Positions 16,705-26,003 are shown, numbered from the stretch's first letter. The stretch is 64,000 bases of DNA from Paenibacillus sp. LHD-117 (GCF_030929555.1 NZ_JAVFVT010000034.1:19999-83998), one strand, 5' to 3'. A program made the numbers and translations. Notes: generated from the sequence alone by a model not told the origin.

Positions 16705-18207
16705 TTACTTGCTTTCGAACATGAATCGAACGTCGTCCGTGACGGCCCACGCGCCGACCGGCACGACTTCGTACGTCACTCCGGCGATCAGCTTGCCGCC
16801 GTTCTGGATCTCGAACGTGCCTTCCGCGCCTTTGCGCGTTTGGACTTTGTATTGCGCGCTCAGGTTGGAGCCGTCGGAGCCGTTCAGCTGGACGGAACGG
16901 TAAGCGAACAGTTCATCGCCAGGATCCTGCGAGAGTCGTGCCAGCAACGTCGTCTCGTTCAGCGCCTCTACCGAAGCGATCGTCAGCGGTTCGAAAGCGG
17001 AAGCGACGAAGCTTGCTTCCCGGACTTCGAACCAGTCGGACGATAGCGTATAACGTACGCCGGGCGTAAGCGTCGTGCCTTGCGGCAGACGGAATTTCGG
17101 TTCCTGTTTCCCGTCCGTGGACTGGGTGAAGCCGACGTACGATACGGCGATCGGCTGACCGCTTTCGGGCGTAAGGGTAGCCTTGCGCGTCGCGAGCGAG
17201 GAGATGATCTGCATCGGCTTGCCGTTCAAGCGGTTCTGCTCGTCGAGGATCGCCGCGTTCGCGCCTCTTCCGCCGGCATAAGCGGAAATGATGTAGCCGT
17301 AATCGATGACGCCGTCCTCGCGCAACGAAGTAACCTCGAACGTGTCGGCCGTGACTTGGCGAACGTCTTTCAGCTGGATAAGCTCATCGTTCGCAGCGAT
17401 CTCGAACGACTGGTTTCCTTTGTAATCCAGCGAGTATGCAGGCTCCGTCATCGTCTGCACAGGGACGATGTAAGTCGCGTAGGATCCCGTCTTCAGCCTA
17501 GGCTGATTTACGAGCTGCAAGCCTCCGCTGAACTTGAAGTTGGCGGATGCGGTCGCTGTCGTTTCGTCTGCCAGCGCAAGCGGAGCGTCGAAAGTCACTT
17601 CGAGCGTTATGGCGTTGAGCGCTTTGACCGATAAGATCTTTGCGTCCGCGGAGCGAATCGCGTTCTCCGCGCGAGCCAGCAAGCCGGCCGTCTCGCCCCG
17701 AGTTAATCCGGTCTTGCCGGAGATGGAGAGCTGCTCCATCCAATGGATCACGGATTTTGTGTCGCGCTGCAGCGCTTTGGCGATCATGCCGGCCAGAACG
17801 GCCGAATCCGCCGGTTCGTTCGGAGCAAGCTTGTCCGCCGATTCGACGAGGCCGTGCGAGACCGCGGAAGCGATATACGCATCGTACCAACGGGAGCCGG
17901 CCGTTTGCGAAGCGGATACGGATTCTTCAAGCTCCAGGGCAAGCAGCACCATCTTCATCAATTCCGCGTTCGTGACCGTCTTCTCCGGCCTTATGTCGCC
18001 GTTGCCGTATCCTTGCAGCACGCCTTTCTCGATCAGACGAGCGATGGCATCCGCGTAGGCCGCGTCCAGCTGCGCGGCGGCCGCTTTCTGGTTAGTCGCG
18101 ACCGGAGCCGCCGATGCGGCTTGCGCTTGATAGGGAAGCGCGACTCCTCCGCCCAGCAGAGCGGCGGCCAGCGCGATCACGATTGCTTTTTGATTGACTT
18201 TATTCAT
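16705..18207 (-). CDS. S-layer homology (SLH) domain surface protein
   Basis: A 500-residue exported protein. Its signal peptide (KAIVIALAAALLGGGVALP…AQA) is followed by two clear SLH repeats (ADAIARLIEKGVLQGYGNGD; AYIASAVSHGLVESADKLAP) and a weaker third (RGETAGLLARAENAIR). From residue ~195 there are Ig-like beta domains (ILSVKALNAITLEVTFDAPLA). SLH domains bind pyruvylated secondary cell-wall polymer. The rest has no enzymatic motif and may be structural or adhesive. GGAGG before the ATG. A two-component system lies directly upstream on the same strand and may control it. Confidence 0.9.
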   Translation of the reverse strand: MNKVNQKAIVIALAAALLGGGVALPYQAQAASAAPVATNQKAAAAQLDAAYADAIARLIEKGVLQGYGNGDIRPEKTVTNAELMKMVLLALELEESVSASQTAGSRWYDAYIASAVSHGLVESADKLAPNEPADSAVLAGMIAKALQRDTKSVIHWMEQLSISGKTGLTRGETAGLLARAENAIRSADAKILSVKALNAITLEVTFDAPLALADETTATASANFKFSGGLQLVNQPRLKTGSYATYIVPVQTMTEPAYSLDYKGNQSFEIAANDELIQLKDVRQVTADTFEVTSLREDGVIDYGYIISAYAGGRGANAAILDEQNRLNGKPMQIISSLATRKATLTPESGQPIAVSYVGFTQSTDGKQEPKFRLPQGTTLTPGVRYTLSSDWFEVREASFVASAFEPLTIASVEALNETTLLARLSQDPGDELFAYRSVQLNGSDGSNLSAQYKVQTRKGAEGTFEIQNGGKLIAGVTYEVVPVGAWAVTDDVRFMFESK

Positions 18208-18357
18208 TTTCGATTCCTCCCGCGTTTGTGGTGAAGTGCTATAAGAACAGCATAAACTTCATCGCTAAACGGGAGGATAATAGAATATAAACATTTTCTA
18301 AACGGAGGGTGAACAAAGCCGAAAGCGGCCTTGGGGCATGCGTTGGCGCCGTCCGGA

Positions 18358-19047
18358 TTAGACGTTGAACCGGTATCCCGCACCCCAGACCGTCTCGATA
18401 AACTGAGGATTGGAGGGATCCGCTTCGATCTTCTCCCGGATGCGGGAAATATGGACGGTGACCGTGGCGATGTCTCCATTGGAGTCGAAGCCCCATATCC
18501 GCTCGAACAATTCGTCCTTGCCGAACACCCGATTGGGATGGGAGGCAAGGAACAGCAGCACATCGTATTCCCTTGCCGTGAGCGCGATCTCGCGCTCGCG
18601 AACGTAGACGCGGCGCGAGGACTTGTGGATGGACAGCTCGCGAATGTCGATTCGCTCCGCGTTCGCGACCCGGCCGCCGGCATATCGCTCATAGCGGGCA
18701 AGATGCGCTTTCGCCCGGGCGACGAGCTCGTTCGGGCTGAACGGCTTCGTGACGAAGTCGTCAGCGCCGAGTCCGAATCCGCGAATTTTATCGATTTCCT
18801 CCTTCTTGGCGGAGACGATGAGAATCGGCAAATCCAGCTTCTCGCGAATCTGCCTGCAAATTTCGAAGCCGTCCATGCCGGGCAGCTGCAGGTCGACGAT
18901 GACCAGCTCGTACGAGCCTCCCAGCGCTTCCGTAAGTCCTGCTCTTCCGTCATTGCATATCGTTACGCGAAAGTCATGAAGTTGGAAGTAATCCCGCTGC
19001 AGCTCCGCGATATAGTCGTCGTCTTCGATGATCAAGATTCGTTTCAT
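18358..19047 (-). CDS. OmpR/PhoB-family response regulator
   Basis: A protein of about 229 residues. The receiver domain has the acidic pocket EDDD, phospho-acceptor Asp in VIVDLQLPGMDG, the S/T in VSAKKEE and Lys in FVTKPFSPNE. The C-terminal winged helix carries LTAREYDVLLFLASHPNRVF and VHISRIREKIE…VWGAGYRF. I chose the ATG at 19047 (AAGGGAGC upstream, start of KRILIIEDDD); the longer reading overlaps the kinase gene. It follows the kinase gene by 14 bases, an inverted order relative to most regulator-kinase pairs. Confidence 0.95.
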   Translation of the reverse strand: MKRILIIEDDDYIAELQRDYFQLHDFRVTICNDGRAGLTEALGGSYELVIVDLQLPGMDGFEICRQIREKLDLPILIVSAKKEEIDKIRGFGLGADDFVTKPFSPNELVARAKAHLARYERYAGGRVANAERIDIRELSIHKSSRRVYVREREIALTAREYDVLLFLASHPNRVFGKDELFERIWGFDSNGDIATVTVHISRIREKIEADPSNPQFIETVWGAGYRFNV

Positions 19048-19061
19048 TGCTGACAGCTCCC

Positions 19062-20534
19062 TTAAAGATGTTCCGTATGGATTCGTAATGACAAAAACAC
19101 GGCCGTTCCCCGGCCTGACGCGGACTCGGCCCATATTTGGCCGCCATGCCCGTCCATGATGCCTTTCGCGATCGCGAGGCCGAGTCCGCTTCCCGGCGTA
19201 TTCGGGCTGCGGGAGGGTTCGCCCCGATAGAATCGCTCGAAAATATGGGGGAGTGCCTCGGCATCAATGCCGGGACCATTGTCGGAGATGCGGATGATGG
19301 CATGCTCGCCGCTTTCCTCCATCCCTATCGTCAAAATCTTCGGATCGTCCTTCATGTATTTCATCCCGTTATCCGCCAAGTTCACGATGACCCGTCTCAG
19401 CTTTTCCCGGTCGGCAAGCACGTGCAAGAGAAGGCTTTCCTCCATCTCCCAGACGAGGGAGACGTTTCTCTGTTCCAGTTCGATCGCCATCTCGCCCAAA
19501 GTCCGGCGAAGGAACGCGCCAAGTTCAAGCCGCTCGAAGGAATAAGGCTCCTTGTTCAAGTCCAGCTTCGAGATAAACAGGAGCTCGTCCACGAGCCGTT
19601 CCATGTCGGAAGCCCGCGTATGGATCGCATCCACATACCTTTTTAATTTCTCCTCCGTATTCGTTACGCCGTCGCGGATGCCCTCGGCATACCCTTTGAT
19701 CGTCGTAATCGGCGTCCTAAGATCATGAGAAATATTGGAGATGAGCCCCTTGCGGTTTTCCTCGTACCGAAGCTGGAGCTGAACCGATTCGTCCAGCTTC
19801 GCCCGCATCGCTTCGAAGCTCATGACGAGTTGTCCGACCTCGTCGCCGGATTGCGGCTTCAGTCGGTAGGTCAGATTGCCCTCCTTGATCAGCTCGGCCG
19901 ACCGTCTAAGCTCGTCGAGCGGCTTTACGATTTTGCGCGTGACATACCGGTAAAGCAGCAGACCCGTTAGCAGCAGCACCGCAACGAAGACGGCGATCAG
20001 AATCGGCAGAAGGGTGCGGACCAGCTCGGCGAACGGACTTCTCTCGCGCAGCACGTAGATGCTTCCTTTGCCTTCCGCTTCATCCGGGAAGGCGAAGTCG
20101 AATTTGGCGTAAGAGAAGAAACGGCTCCCGAGATTCATCGTGTTGCGGATGCCGTAATTGCCCATCTCGTAGGGAGGCAGCAGCTTTTCCAGCCCGTCCT
20201 CCCGCAAGGTAGGAGTGGCATAGACGATACGGTCGTTCTCCCGGACGATCAGGCTGGCTTGCACCATTTTCAGCTGGAAATCGTAGCTCTCGAGAATGTC
20301 CGCATCCCTGAGCTGGGCAGGGTCGTGTTTGGCCATGTATTTCAGATCCAGGAAGATGCTTTCCTCCTCGTCGGACAACGGATGAAGGGAATAGTGGATC
20401 CGGTAGAAGCTGCTAATGCTGCGAAAGTCGCCGGTAACGGCAACCGACAGCAAGTAAGCGGCGGCGACGAACAGAATGACGGATACGATGACGACGGAGG
20501 AGAAGGACAATAAGAGACGGAATCGGATGGACAT
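19062..20534 (-). CDS. Sensor histidine kinase
   Basis: A protein of about 490 residues: membrane helix (LLLSFSSVVIVSVILFVAAAYLL), an extracellular sensor of about 140 residues, a second helix (LLPILIAVFVAVLLLTGLLLY) and a HAMP linker (KIVKPLDELRRSAELIKEGNL). The HisKA box is SNISHDLRTPITTIKGYAEG, followed by the ATPase domain with NLADNGMKY, DNGPGI and GSGLGLAI. AAGGAGG precedes the ATG at 20534, so the ATG at 20564 is not used. It phosphorylates the regulator encoded next. Signal unknown. Confidence 0.95.
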   Translation of the reverse strand: MSIRFRLLLSFSSVVIVSVILFVAAAYLLSVAVTGDFRSISSFYRIHYSLHPLSDEEESIFLDLKYMAKHDPAQLRDADILESYDFQLKMVQASLIVRENDRIVYATPTLREDGLEKLLPPYEMGNYGIRNTMNLGSRFFSYAKFDFAFPDEAEGKGSIYVLRERSPFAELVRTLLPILIAVFVAVLLLTGLLLYRYVTRKIVKPLDELRRSAELIKEGNLTYRLKPQSGDEVGQLVMSFEAMRAKLDESVQLQLRYEENRKGLISNISHDLRTPITTIKGYAEGIRDGVTNTEEKLKRYVDAIHTRASDMERLVDELLFISKLDLNKEPYSFERLELGAFLRRTLGEMAIELEQRNVSLVWEMEESLLLHVLADREKLRRVIVNLADNGMKYMKDDPKILTIGMEESGEHAIIRISDNGPGIDAEALPHIFERFYRGEPSRSPNTPGSGLGLAIAKGIMDGHGGQIWAESASGRGTAVFLSLRIHTEHL

Positions 20535-20654
20535 CGGGCGTTTGGCCTCCTTCAAAAAGGACATTCGAATACGTTATCGCGTTTTGTTCGCCATTGTCGC
20601 ATAGAAGAGGGCAGGATGCAACTCGGGCATCTATGGGGAACGTTCCGAAATGTC

Positions 20655-20705
20655 TTTTTAAGTTTGAAAATGTGTGTTATTATAAAAACGAACATAAACA
20701 AACTT
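20655..20705 (+). promoter_or_regulatory. Promoter region and candidate DeoR-type operator of kduI
   Basis: A -10-like TATTAT at about 20678 has a weak T-rich -35 17 bases upstream. It is followed by AACGAACATAAACAAAC (20686-20702), whose AAAC/GAAC repeats resemble DeoR-family operators. The regulator would be the DeoR protein encoded just downstream. Confidence 0.4.
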
Positions 20706-20725
20706 ATTTTTAGGAGGCATCATTT

Positions 20726-21556
20726 ATGGATATTCGCCATACGACCAATCCGACGGACGTGAAGCAATACGATACAGAGAGACTGCGCGGGGAGTTTCTG
20801 ATCGAAAGCCTATTCGAGCCAAATCAGCTGAAAATGACGTATACGCACTACGATCGCATGGTTGTCGGCGGCGCGCTGCCGGTCGGCGAAGAAATCGTTT
20901 TGGAGGCGGGGGATGCGCTCAAAACGGATTATTTCCTGGAGCGCCGCGAAATCGGCTTCCTCAGCATCGGCGGCCCGGCGATCATTACGGTCGAAGGCGA
21001 AGCCTACGAGCTGGATAAGCTGGATGTCCTTTACGTTGGCAAAGGCAAACGCGACGTGAAGCTGGCGAGCAAGGATGCCGAAAACCCTGCGAAGCTGTAC
21101 TTCTGCTCCGCGCTGGCGCATGCCGAGCTGCCTACCCGCAAGATGACGCGCGAAGAAGCGAACCCGCTTTACCTCGGGGCTCAGGAAACGTCCAACGAGC
21201 GCATTTTGTACAAATACATTCACGCCGACGGCATCCAAAGCTGCCAGCTCATGTTAGGCGTGACCAGCCTGCAGACGGGCAGCGTCTGGAATACGATGCC
21301 TTCGCACGTGCATGACCGCCGCATGGAAGCTTACCTGTATTTCGATATGGCCGAAGAAACCCGTATCTTCCATATGATGGGCGAGCCATCCGAAACGCGC
21401 CATCTGGTCGTGGCTAACGAGCAGGCGATCATTTCGCCTCCGTGGTCGATCCATTCCGGTGTAGGCACGAGCAACTATACGTTCTGCTGGTCGATGGCCG
21501 GCGAGAACTACACGTTCACCGACATGGACGTTGTCCCTGCAAGCAAACTGAAGTAG
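20726..21556 (+). CDS. kduI: 5-dehydro-4-deoxy-D-glucuronate isomerase
   Basis: A 276-residue protein of standard KduI length and sequence: HTTNPTDVKQYDTERLR at the start and the zinc-site region PSHVHDRRMEAYLYFDM near residue 193, then HSGVGTSNYTFCW. It converts 5-keto-4-deoxyuronate, from pectin unsaturated uronates, to 2,5-diketo-3-deoxygluconate. AGGAGG before the ATG. It is the first gene of a kduI-deoR-kduD operon. Confidence 0.97.
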   Translation: MDIRHTTNPTDVKQYDTERLRGEFLIESLFEPNQLKMTYTHYDRMVVGGALPVGEEIVLEAGDALKTDYFLERREIGFLSIGGPAIITVEGEAYELDKLDVLYVGKGKRDVKLASKDAENPAKLYFCSALAHAELPTRKMTREEANPLYLGAQETSNERILYKYIHADGIQSCQLMLGVTSLQTGSVWNTMPSHVHDRRMEAYLYFDMAEETRIFHMMGEPSETRHLVVANEQAIISPPWSIHSGVGTSNYTFCWSMAGENYTFTDMDVVPASKLK

Positions 21557-21591
21557 AATGGCTCCATGAAGCATAGTGGAGGAGGGGCGCC

Positions 21592-22386
21592 ATGCTAGCG
21601 GCAGAACGCCATCGGAGAATCATAGAGAAGCTGGGAGACAGCGGCGCGGTCAAAGTCTCGGAGCTTAGCGAGCTGTTCTCGGTCACGGAGAAGACGGTCC
21701 GCGAGGATCTCGAGAAGCTCGAGGAGAAGGGGCTTCTGAAGCGGACGCACGGAGGTGCGGTGCTGGAGCATGAAGGGGAGGACAGCCTTCTTCCCCTCCA
21801 GTACCCGAACGCGAAACATCAGCAGGAGAAGACGGCGATCGCCGCGCTGGCGATGAGCTGCATCGAGCCGAACGACATTATCGCGCTGGACGCGGGCAGC
21901 TCGACGCTCGAGCTTGCGAAGCTGCTCCCGAACATGCCGCTTACGGTGCTGACGAACGATCTGCTGATCATTCGGGAGCTGACGGCGAAGGACGCGATCC
22001 GCCTCGTCGTGCCAGGCGGTTACCGCCACAACAATCTGCTCATCGGCGGCGAATCGCAGGAATGGATCAGCCGGCTGAACGTGCACAAGCTGTTCCTGTC
22101 GACGACGGGCATCCATCCCGAATATGGCCTGACGATCTTCACCGAGGAGTTGGCCAAGCTGAAACGGTTGTACATGGACAACGCGAAACAAACGTACGTG
22201 ATCGCGGATCATAGCAAGTTCGACAAGGGCGCTCTGATCACGTACGCGGCATTGGACGACATTCATTGCATCATTACCGATAGCGGCATTCCGCCCGAAG
22301 TAGCGGCCAAGTACGAAGCACTGGGCTTAACGATCATGAAGGCGGACGCAGCCGCGGGCGGGAGACGAACGAAAGGAAAGGTGTAG
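21592..22386 (+). CDS. DeoR family transcriptional regulator
   Basis: A 264-residue protein with an N-terminal DeoR helix-turn-helix (RHRRIIEKLGDSGAVKVSELSELFSVTEKTVREDLEKLEEKGLLKRTHGG) written across residues 5-55, and a sugar-phosphate-binding sensor domain (IALDAGSSTLELAKLLP, LTVLTNDL, VVPGGY). It sits between kduI and kduD, with only 2 bases to kduD, so it probably represses this operon and is released by a keto-deoxy-uronate or its phosphate. Confidence 0.93.
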   Translation: MLAAERHRRIIEKLGDSGAVKVSELSELFSVTEKTVREDLEKLEEKGLLKRTHGGAVLEHEGEDSLLPLQYPNAKHQQEKTAIAALAMSCIEPNDIIALDAGSSTLELAKLLPNMPLTVLTNDLLIIRELTAKDAIRLVVPGGYRHNNLLIGGESQEWISRLNVHKLFLSTTGIHPEYGLTIFTEELAKLKRLYMDNAKQTYVIADHSKFDKGALITYAALDDIHCIITDSGIPPEVAAKYEALGLTIMKADAAAGGRRTKGKV

Positions 22387-22388
22387 GC

Positions 22389-23144
22389 ATGGCATTATTT
22401 GATCTAACCGGCAAAAAAGCGATCGTCACCGGCGCGGGCCGTGGACTCGGCGAAGCGATCGCGATCGGCCTCGCACAGGCGGGCGCCGACGTGGCGCTCG
22501 TCACGAACCGGACGCCGGCGGACTCGTCCGCCGCTCGTATTCGGGAGTTGGGACGCAAAGCGATTACGATTCAGGCGGACGTAGCCGATCGCTCCAAGCT
22601 GCCTGGCATCGTGGAACGTACGGTCGACGAGCTCGGCGGCGTTGACATTCTGGTCAACAACGCGGGCATTATTCGCCGCACTCCGGCCGTGGAGCATAGC
22701 TACGAGGATTGGCAGGATGTGCTGGACGTCAATTTGAATTCGGTGTTCGTCCTTTGCCAGCTGGCGGGCAAGTATATGATCGCGCAGGGCTCCGGCAAAA
22801 TCATCAATATCGCGTCGATGCTGTCTTATCAAGGCGGCATTACGGTGCCGGGTTACGCGTCGAGCAAGCACGCGGTAGCAGGCCTTACGAAAGCGCTCGC
22901 GAACGAATGGGCCTCGAAGGGGCTGCAAGTGAACGCGATCGCGCCAGGCTATATGAGCACGGACAATACGGAGGCGCTTCGCGAAGATCCGGTGCGCAGC
23001 GCGCAAATTCTGCAGCGTATTCCGGCAGGGCGGTGGGGCACTTCCGAGGACCTGGTAGGCCCGGCTGTCTTCCTTGCCTCGCAGGCATCCGACTACATGA
23101 ACGGCCATATCCTCGCCGTCGACGGCGGTTGGCTGGTTCGTTAA
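22389..23144 (+). CDS. kduD: 2-dehydro-3-deoxy-D-gluconate 5-dehydrogenase
   Basis: A 251-residue short-chain dehydrogenase: TGAGRGLGEAIA cofactor loop, NNAGI, catalytic SMLSYQGG and YASSKHAV (Y-x-x-x-K), and a C-terminal MNGHILAVDGGW. It reduces 2,5-diketo-3-deoxygluconate to 2-keto-3-deoxygluconate, the step after KduI. Overall length and NNAGIIRR-type sequence match KduD. It is the last gene of the kduI-deoR-kduD operon, followed by a strong terminator. Confidence 0.95.
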   Translation: MALFDLTGKKAIVTGAGRGLGEAIAIGLAQAGADVALVTNRTPADSSAARIRELGRKAITIQADVADRSKLPGIVERTVDELGGVDILVNNAGIIRRTPAVEHSYEDWQDVLDVNLNSVFVLCQLAGKYMIAQGSGKIINIASMLSYQGGITVPGYASSKHAVAGLTKALANEWASKGLQVNAIAPGYMSTDNTEALREDPVRSAQILQRIPAGRWGTSEDLVGPAVFLASQASDYMNGHILAVDGGWLVR

Positions 23145-23158
23145 TAGCGTGAACAAGA

Positions 23159-23199
23159 AATCCCTAAGCGGAGAACGACTCTGCTTAGGGATTTTTTTG
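23159..23199 (+). terminator. Rho-independent terminator of the kduI-deoR-kduD operon
   Basis: AATCCCTAAGC pairs with GCTTAGGGATT and is followed by seven T residues. Confidence 0.95.
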
Positions 23200-23206
23200 T
23201 GCGCGC

Positions 23207-23404
23207 TCATTCACTGGATTCACGATCCAATCTTCTTTTCTTTCTGAAATCCAACCAATGAACTAGAAACAAAAAGAAATTTATGACAAAAAGGATCACG
23301 TTCAAAATCGAGACCTTGCTTTCTCCGAACCATTCGGTTACTAATTCGTAGCCATATGTGATCGCCAATATGGCTCCTAGAGTCATCCACGCTATAGGTT
23401 TCAA
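23207..23404 (-). CDS. Small two-helix membrane protein, hypothetical
   Basis: A 65-residue protein from a TTG with AGGAGG 9 bases before. Two hydrophobic segments (WMTLGAILAITYGYELV; SILNVILFVINFFLFLVHWL) and a basic tail (RKKRRLDRES). The family is not recognised. It is convergent with kduD and about 240 bp from the regulator at 23646, at the left edge of the AT-richer bacteriocin island. Confidence 0.65.
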   Translation of the reverse strand: MKPIAWMTLGAILAITYGYELVTEWFGESKVSILNVILFVINFFLFLVHWLDFRKKRRLDRESSE

Positions 23405-23645
23405 AAAGTTGAGCCTCCTGCGAAAAGCAAATTCGAAAAAGGAGTAATATTAGCAATCCTATCTCATCTCGAGCGGAGTGGCAATATCCCAAATTGGATC
23501 TATACATCACGCAAAATCCGTTTCGGAAATTTCCAATCACTTTTGCGTTGATCTAGTATTTTCCATAATATAGACTAAGAGATATAGGAAAAAAGAACTA
23601 TTTTAAGTGATGGGTTCATATAAGGAACGCAAGGGGGAATAAAAA

Positions 23646-24479
23646 TTGGAAAGCACGTTGTTTATGAATGCTGCGGCAGACGCAAAGCGCCTGTGGGTCG
23701 AGTTTTCGGATATTGAACCGTTAAAGGTAATCGAGTGGAAGAGAGCGGTGCGCGAAGCCAGACTAGATATAAACAGCAAAAGATTGTACGGAAAAAAAGC
23801 AGGAAATGGGTTTCGAGAGCTTCAAAACGGATATCGAAGCTTAGTTGATATTGCGGAACCTCGTTGTAGTGAAATACTGCAAAGAACAGCGAAGCCCGCA
23901 ATGTTTATGGTAACAGCCGCAGAAGGTACGGTAATCTCGATGAGCGGACAAGCAGATCTGCTTCGGAGAATGGAAGAGGAACATAATTTGGGGCTGGGAA
24001 CGGTTTTTAATTTGCAGAAATCTGGGGTTAATGCCATTACGGTGGCACGAGAACTTAAACGGTGGGTATTTCTGAAAGGTTCGGAGCATGAGCTGCAATT
24101 GTTCGCGAGATGGAGCTGCTTCTGCAGCCCGATTCATCAAGATGAACGGATTGTCGGTTATCTTGATTTGTCTTTTGCTGACGAGGAGGATCATGTGCTG
24201 TTCGCATCCATCTTTGATTTCACGCTGCGTGGGATTGAGGAAGGGCTGCGGCAGCAGAGTCCAGATGCCCGTAAAGAAAGCGTAATGGAACGACTTCGGG
24301 AATACAAGTTGACCCCGAGAGAGCTGGAGATCGGGTATCTGTGGTTGATGAACAACAGCGTGCGGAGCATAGCGGAGAAACTTGTTTTGACGGAAGGGAC
24401 AACTCGATTAGTCATCAAGAAAGTGTATAAAAAGACAGTGGTGTCGGATAAAGGTGGTTTTTTGAGTAAATTTTTGTAG
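23646..24479 (+). CDS. GAF-like sensor/helix-turn-helix transcriptional regulator
   Basis: A 277-residue protein from a TTG with GGGGGA before it. Residues 90-200 resemble the GAF-like input domain of AcoR-type activators (FMVTAAEGTVISMSG, NLGLGTVFNLQKSGVNAI, WSCFCSPIHQDERIVGYLDLS). The C-terminus is a LuxR-like helix-turn-helix (LTPRELEIGYLWLMNNSVRSIAEKLVL). No AAA+ module is present, so it is not a sigma-54 activator. It is the first gene left of the peptide cluster on the same strand, and a role in bacteriocin control is inferred from position only. Confidence 0.7.
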   Translation: MESTLFMNAAADAKRLWVEFSDIEPLKVIEWKRAVREARLDINSKRLYGKKAGNGFRELQNGYRSLVDIAEPRCSEILQRTAKPAMFMVTAAEGTVISMSGQADLLRRMEEEHNLGLGTVFNLQKSGVNAITVARELKRWVFLKGSEHELQLFARWSCFCSPIHQDERIVGYLDLSFADEEDHVLFASIFDFTLRGIEEGLRQQSPDARKESVMERLREYKLTPRELEIGYLWLMNNSVRSIAEKLVLTEGTTRLVIKKVYKKTVVSDKGGFLSKFL

Positions 24480-24612
24480 AAATAAGATAAAGTTATACCA
24501 TTTGGGATATATTCATTGATAATTTTGAGGTGTAAAATATGGAATAGAGGGCTAGTGAGCATTGAAGTGCTTGAATGGGGTGTAATTATCAGTCCGACGA
24601 GGTGAGAGACAA

Positions 24613-25023
24613 ATGAATACTACGGCGACGATTGAGCAGGGAAAGACGTTAAGATATGAAAAGGTTGCTTCATTTAGACGCAAGCTGGCGGCTTTTGAAA
24701 TTAATGATGCGATTCAGAAGTTTGTTTGGAAACTGTAAGAAAGTGGTGCTCAAAAAAGCTTACCAATGATCTTAACTACATATGTCGTTGAAAGTTTTAA
24801 TGGTGAACAAGTCTTAAATATTGAGTTTCTAGTTCTAATTGATCGTGAGGTATCACTAGAAACACCATATAAATATTAAGAGATATTCCAATTGTTAAAT
24901 GCGCTAAGTACCAGACATGTAGGTGATCCACATCAAGTTCAAAATACCTTCTATGATCTTGTAAGTTTTATAGAGCAAAAGAAATTACAACACATGACTT
25001 ATGCAGTTAGCGAAATTAATTGA
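24613..25023 (+). pseudogene. DUF5085-like gene broken by two in-frame stop codons
   Basis: An ATG (24613) opens a 137-codon frame ending at TGA 25021. It is interrupted by TAA at 24736 and TAA at 24877, but stays in frame throughout. The pieces resemble the intact gene at 25202: LRYEKVASFRRKL, NIEFLVLIDREVSLETPYKY and ALSTRHVGDP match VASYRERI, DVEFLVPLDRSIPLDGKYKF and SLKVTHYGDP. No frameshift is seen, so inactivation looks recent. GAGGTGAGAG precedes the ATG. Confidence 0.75.
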
Positions 25024-25201
25024 GAACTGTGAAAGTCTATGCTTGAATAAAGCGGTCCCCAAGATACCTGATTTCGACAGCGATTGAACCCTAATTCAGG
25101 ATACTGCATTCAATTAATTGCTATAGAATATGCTTTCGCGATGTTTACACCAAGGAAATAGCCATATTACATTTACAACACGATGTTGAGGAGTGATGAT
25201 A

Positions 25202-25678
25202 GTGCCATACCAAGTAGAAAAGTACGAGTCTCTTAGTTTTGATAATGTCGCCTCGTACAGAGAGCGAATTCTTCAAAATCAGGTGAATAAGGAATTCAAT
25301 CTATTTATGAGAACTATTCAATCAGCTGGCGCTAAAAAAAATGGCCCCCTCATAACCACAACTCATCAAATTGAAACTACTCCTGAAAAGACTCTCGTAG
25401 ACGTAGAGTTTCTAGTGCCGCTTGATCGAAGCATACCACTTGACGGTAAGTATAAGTTTAAGCCAACTTTCAAAATAGCTCATTCACTTAAAGTGACTCA
25501 CTACGGCGATCCGAGACTTATTGAGCACGCTTATAATCATGTTGTCCAGTATATTGAGGAAAATAACCTGAATCAAATCACATCCTTCTATAATATCAGT
25601 AGAAACGATGAGAACATTGCACAAGGAGAAGAACCTATTACTGATATTATGGTTGGTATTAATCCTTCAATTTTATAA
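25202..25678 (+). CDS. DUF5085-like protein (effector-binding-like fold)
   Basis: A 158-residue soluble protein. Conserved segments are NVASYRERI, AKKNGPLITTTHQIE, VDVEFLVPLDRSIPL and YIEENNLNQITSFYNIS, with a C-terminal DIMVGINPSIL, which I recognise as DUF5085. The fold resembles GyrI/AraC effector-binding domains. From memory, DUF5085 genes accompany type-VII-secreted LXG toxin loci in Bacilli; here it accompanies bacteriocin genes. GTG at 25202 has GAGGAG 8 bases upstream; the GTG and ATG at 25193 and 25196 are too close to it. Function unknown. Confidence 0.72.
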   Translation: MPYQVEKYESLSFDNVASYRERILQNQVNKEFNLFMRTIQSAGAKKNGPLITTTHQIETTPEKTLVDVEFLVPLDRSIPLDGKYKFKPTFKIAHSLKVTHYGDPRLIEHAYNHVVQYIEENNLNQITSFYNISRNDENIAQGEEPITDIMVGINPSIL

Positions 25679-25744
25679 CGAGCAAGTTATATAAATGACT
25701 ATGTCATTTTATATAAAATTTATTATTTAAGGAGGAATATTTAG

Positions 25745-25984
25745 ATGGAAAATGTGTTGCACTCCTCAAGCTTTATGCAACTCGAACAATCCGAACAACT
25801 GTCTGTTTTCGGCGGATGGTCCTGGACGGATTGGTTGGGAGCTGTCGGCGGCGCAGCAGGTGCTGGAGCTACGATTGGTAGCTTTGCTGGACCTGGGGGT
25901 TCTCTTGTCGGCGGTATCGCAGGTGCTGTTGTTGGTAACGCTCTGTATGCGCTTGGCGACTATTATGATAGTCGCAAAAAATAA
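25745..25984 (+). CDS. Bacteriocin-like precursor 1 with double-glycine leader
   Basis: A 79-residue precursor with AAGGAGG before the ATG. Residues 1-24 form a leader ending LEQSEQLSVFGG, with Leu at -12, Glu at -8, Val at -4 and Gly-Gly. The mature part begins WSWTDWLG and is very rich in glycine-zipper repeats (GAVGGAAGAGATIGSFAG, GGIAGAVVG), with an aromatic/charged end (YDSRKK). This is typical of class-IIb two-peptide bacteriocins. It is followed 19 bases later by a second such gene, and a C39-peptidase exporter lies 1.1 kb downstream. Class II bacteriocin activity is inferred. Confidence 0.85.
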   Translation: MENVLHSSSFMQLEQSEQLSVFGGWSWTDWLGAVGGAAGAGATIGSFAGPGGSLVGGIAGAVVGNALYALGDYYDSRKK

Positions 25985-26003
25985 TAATGATAGGGGTTAT
26001 TAA

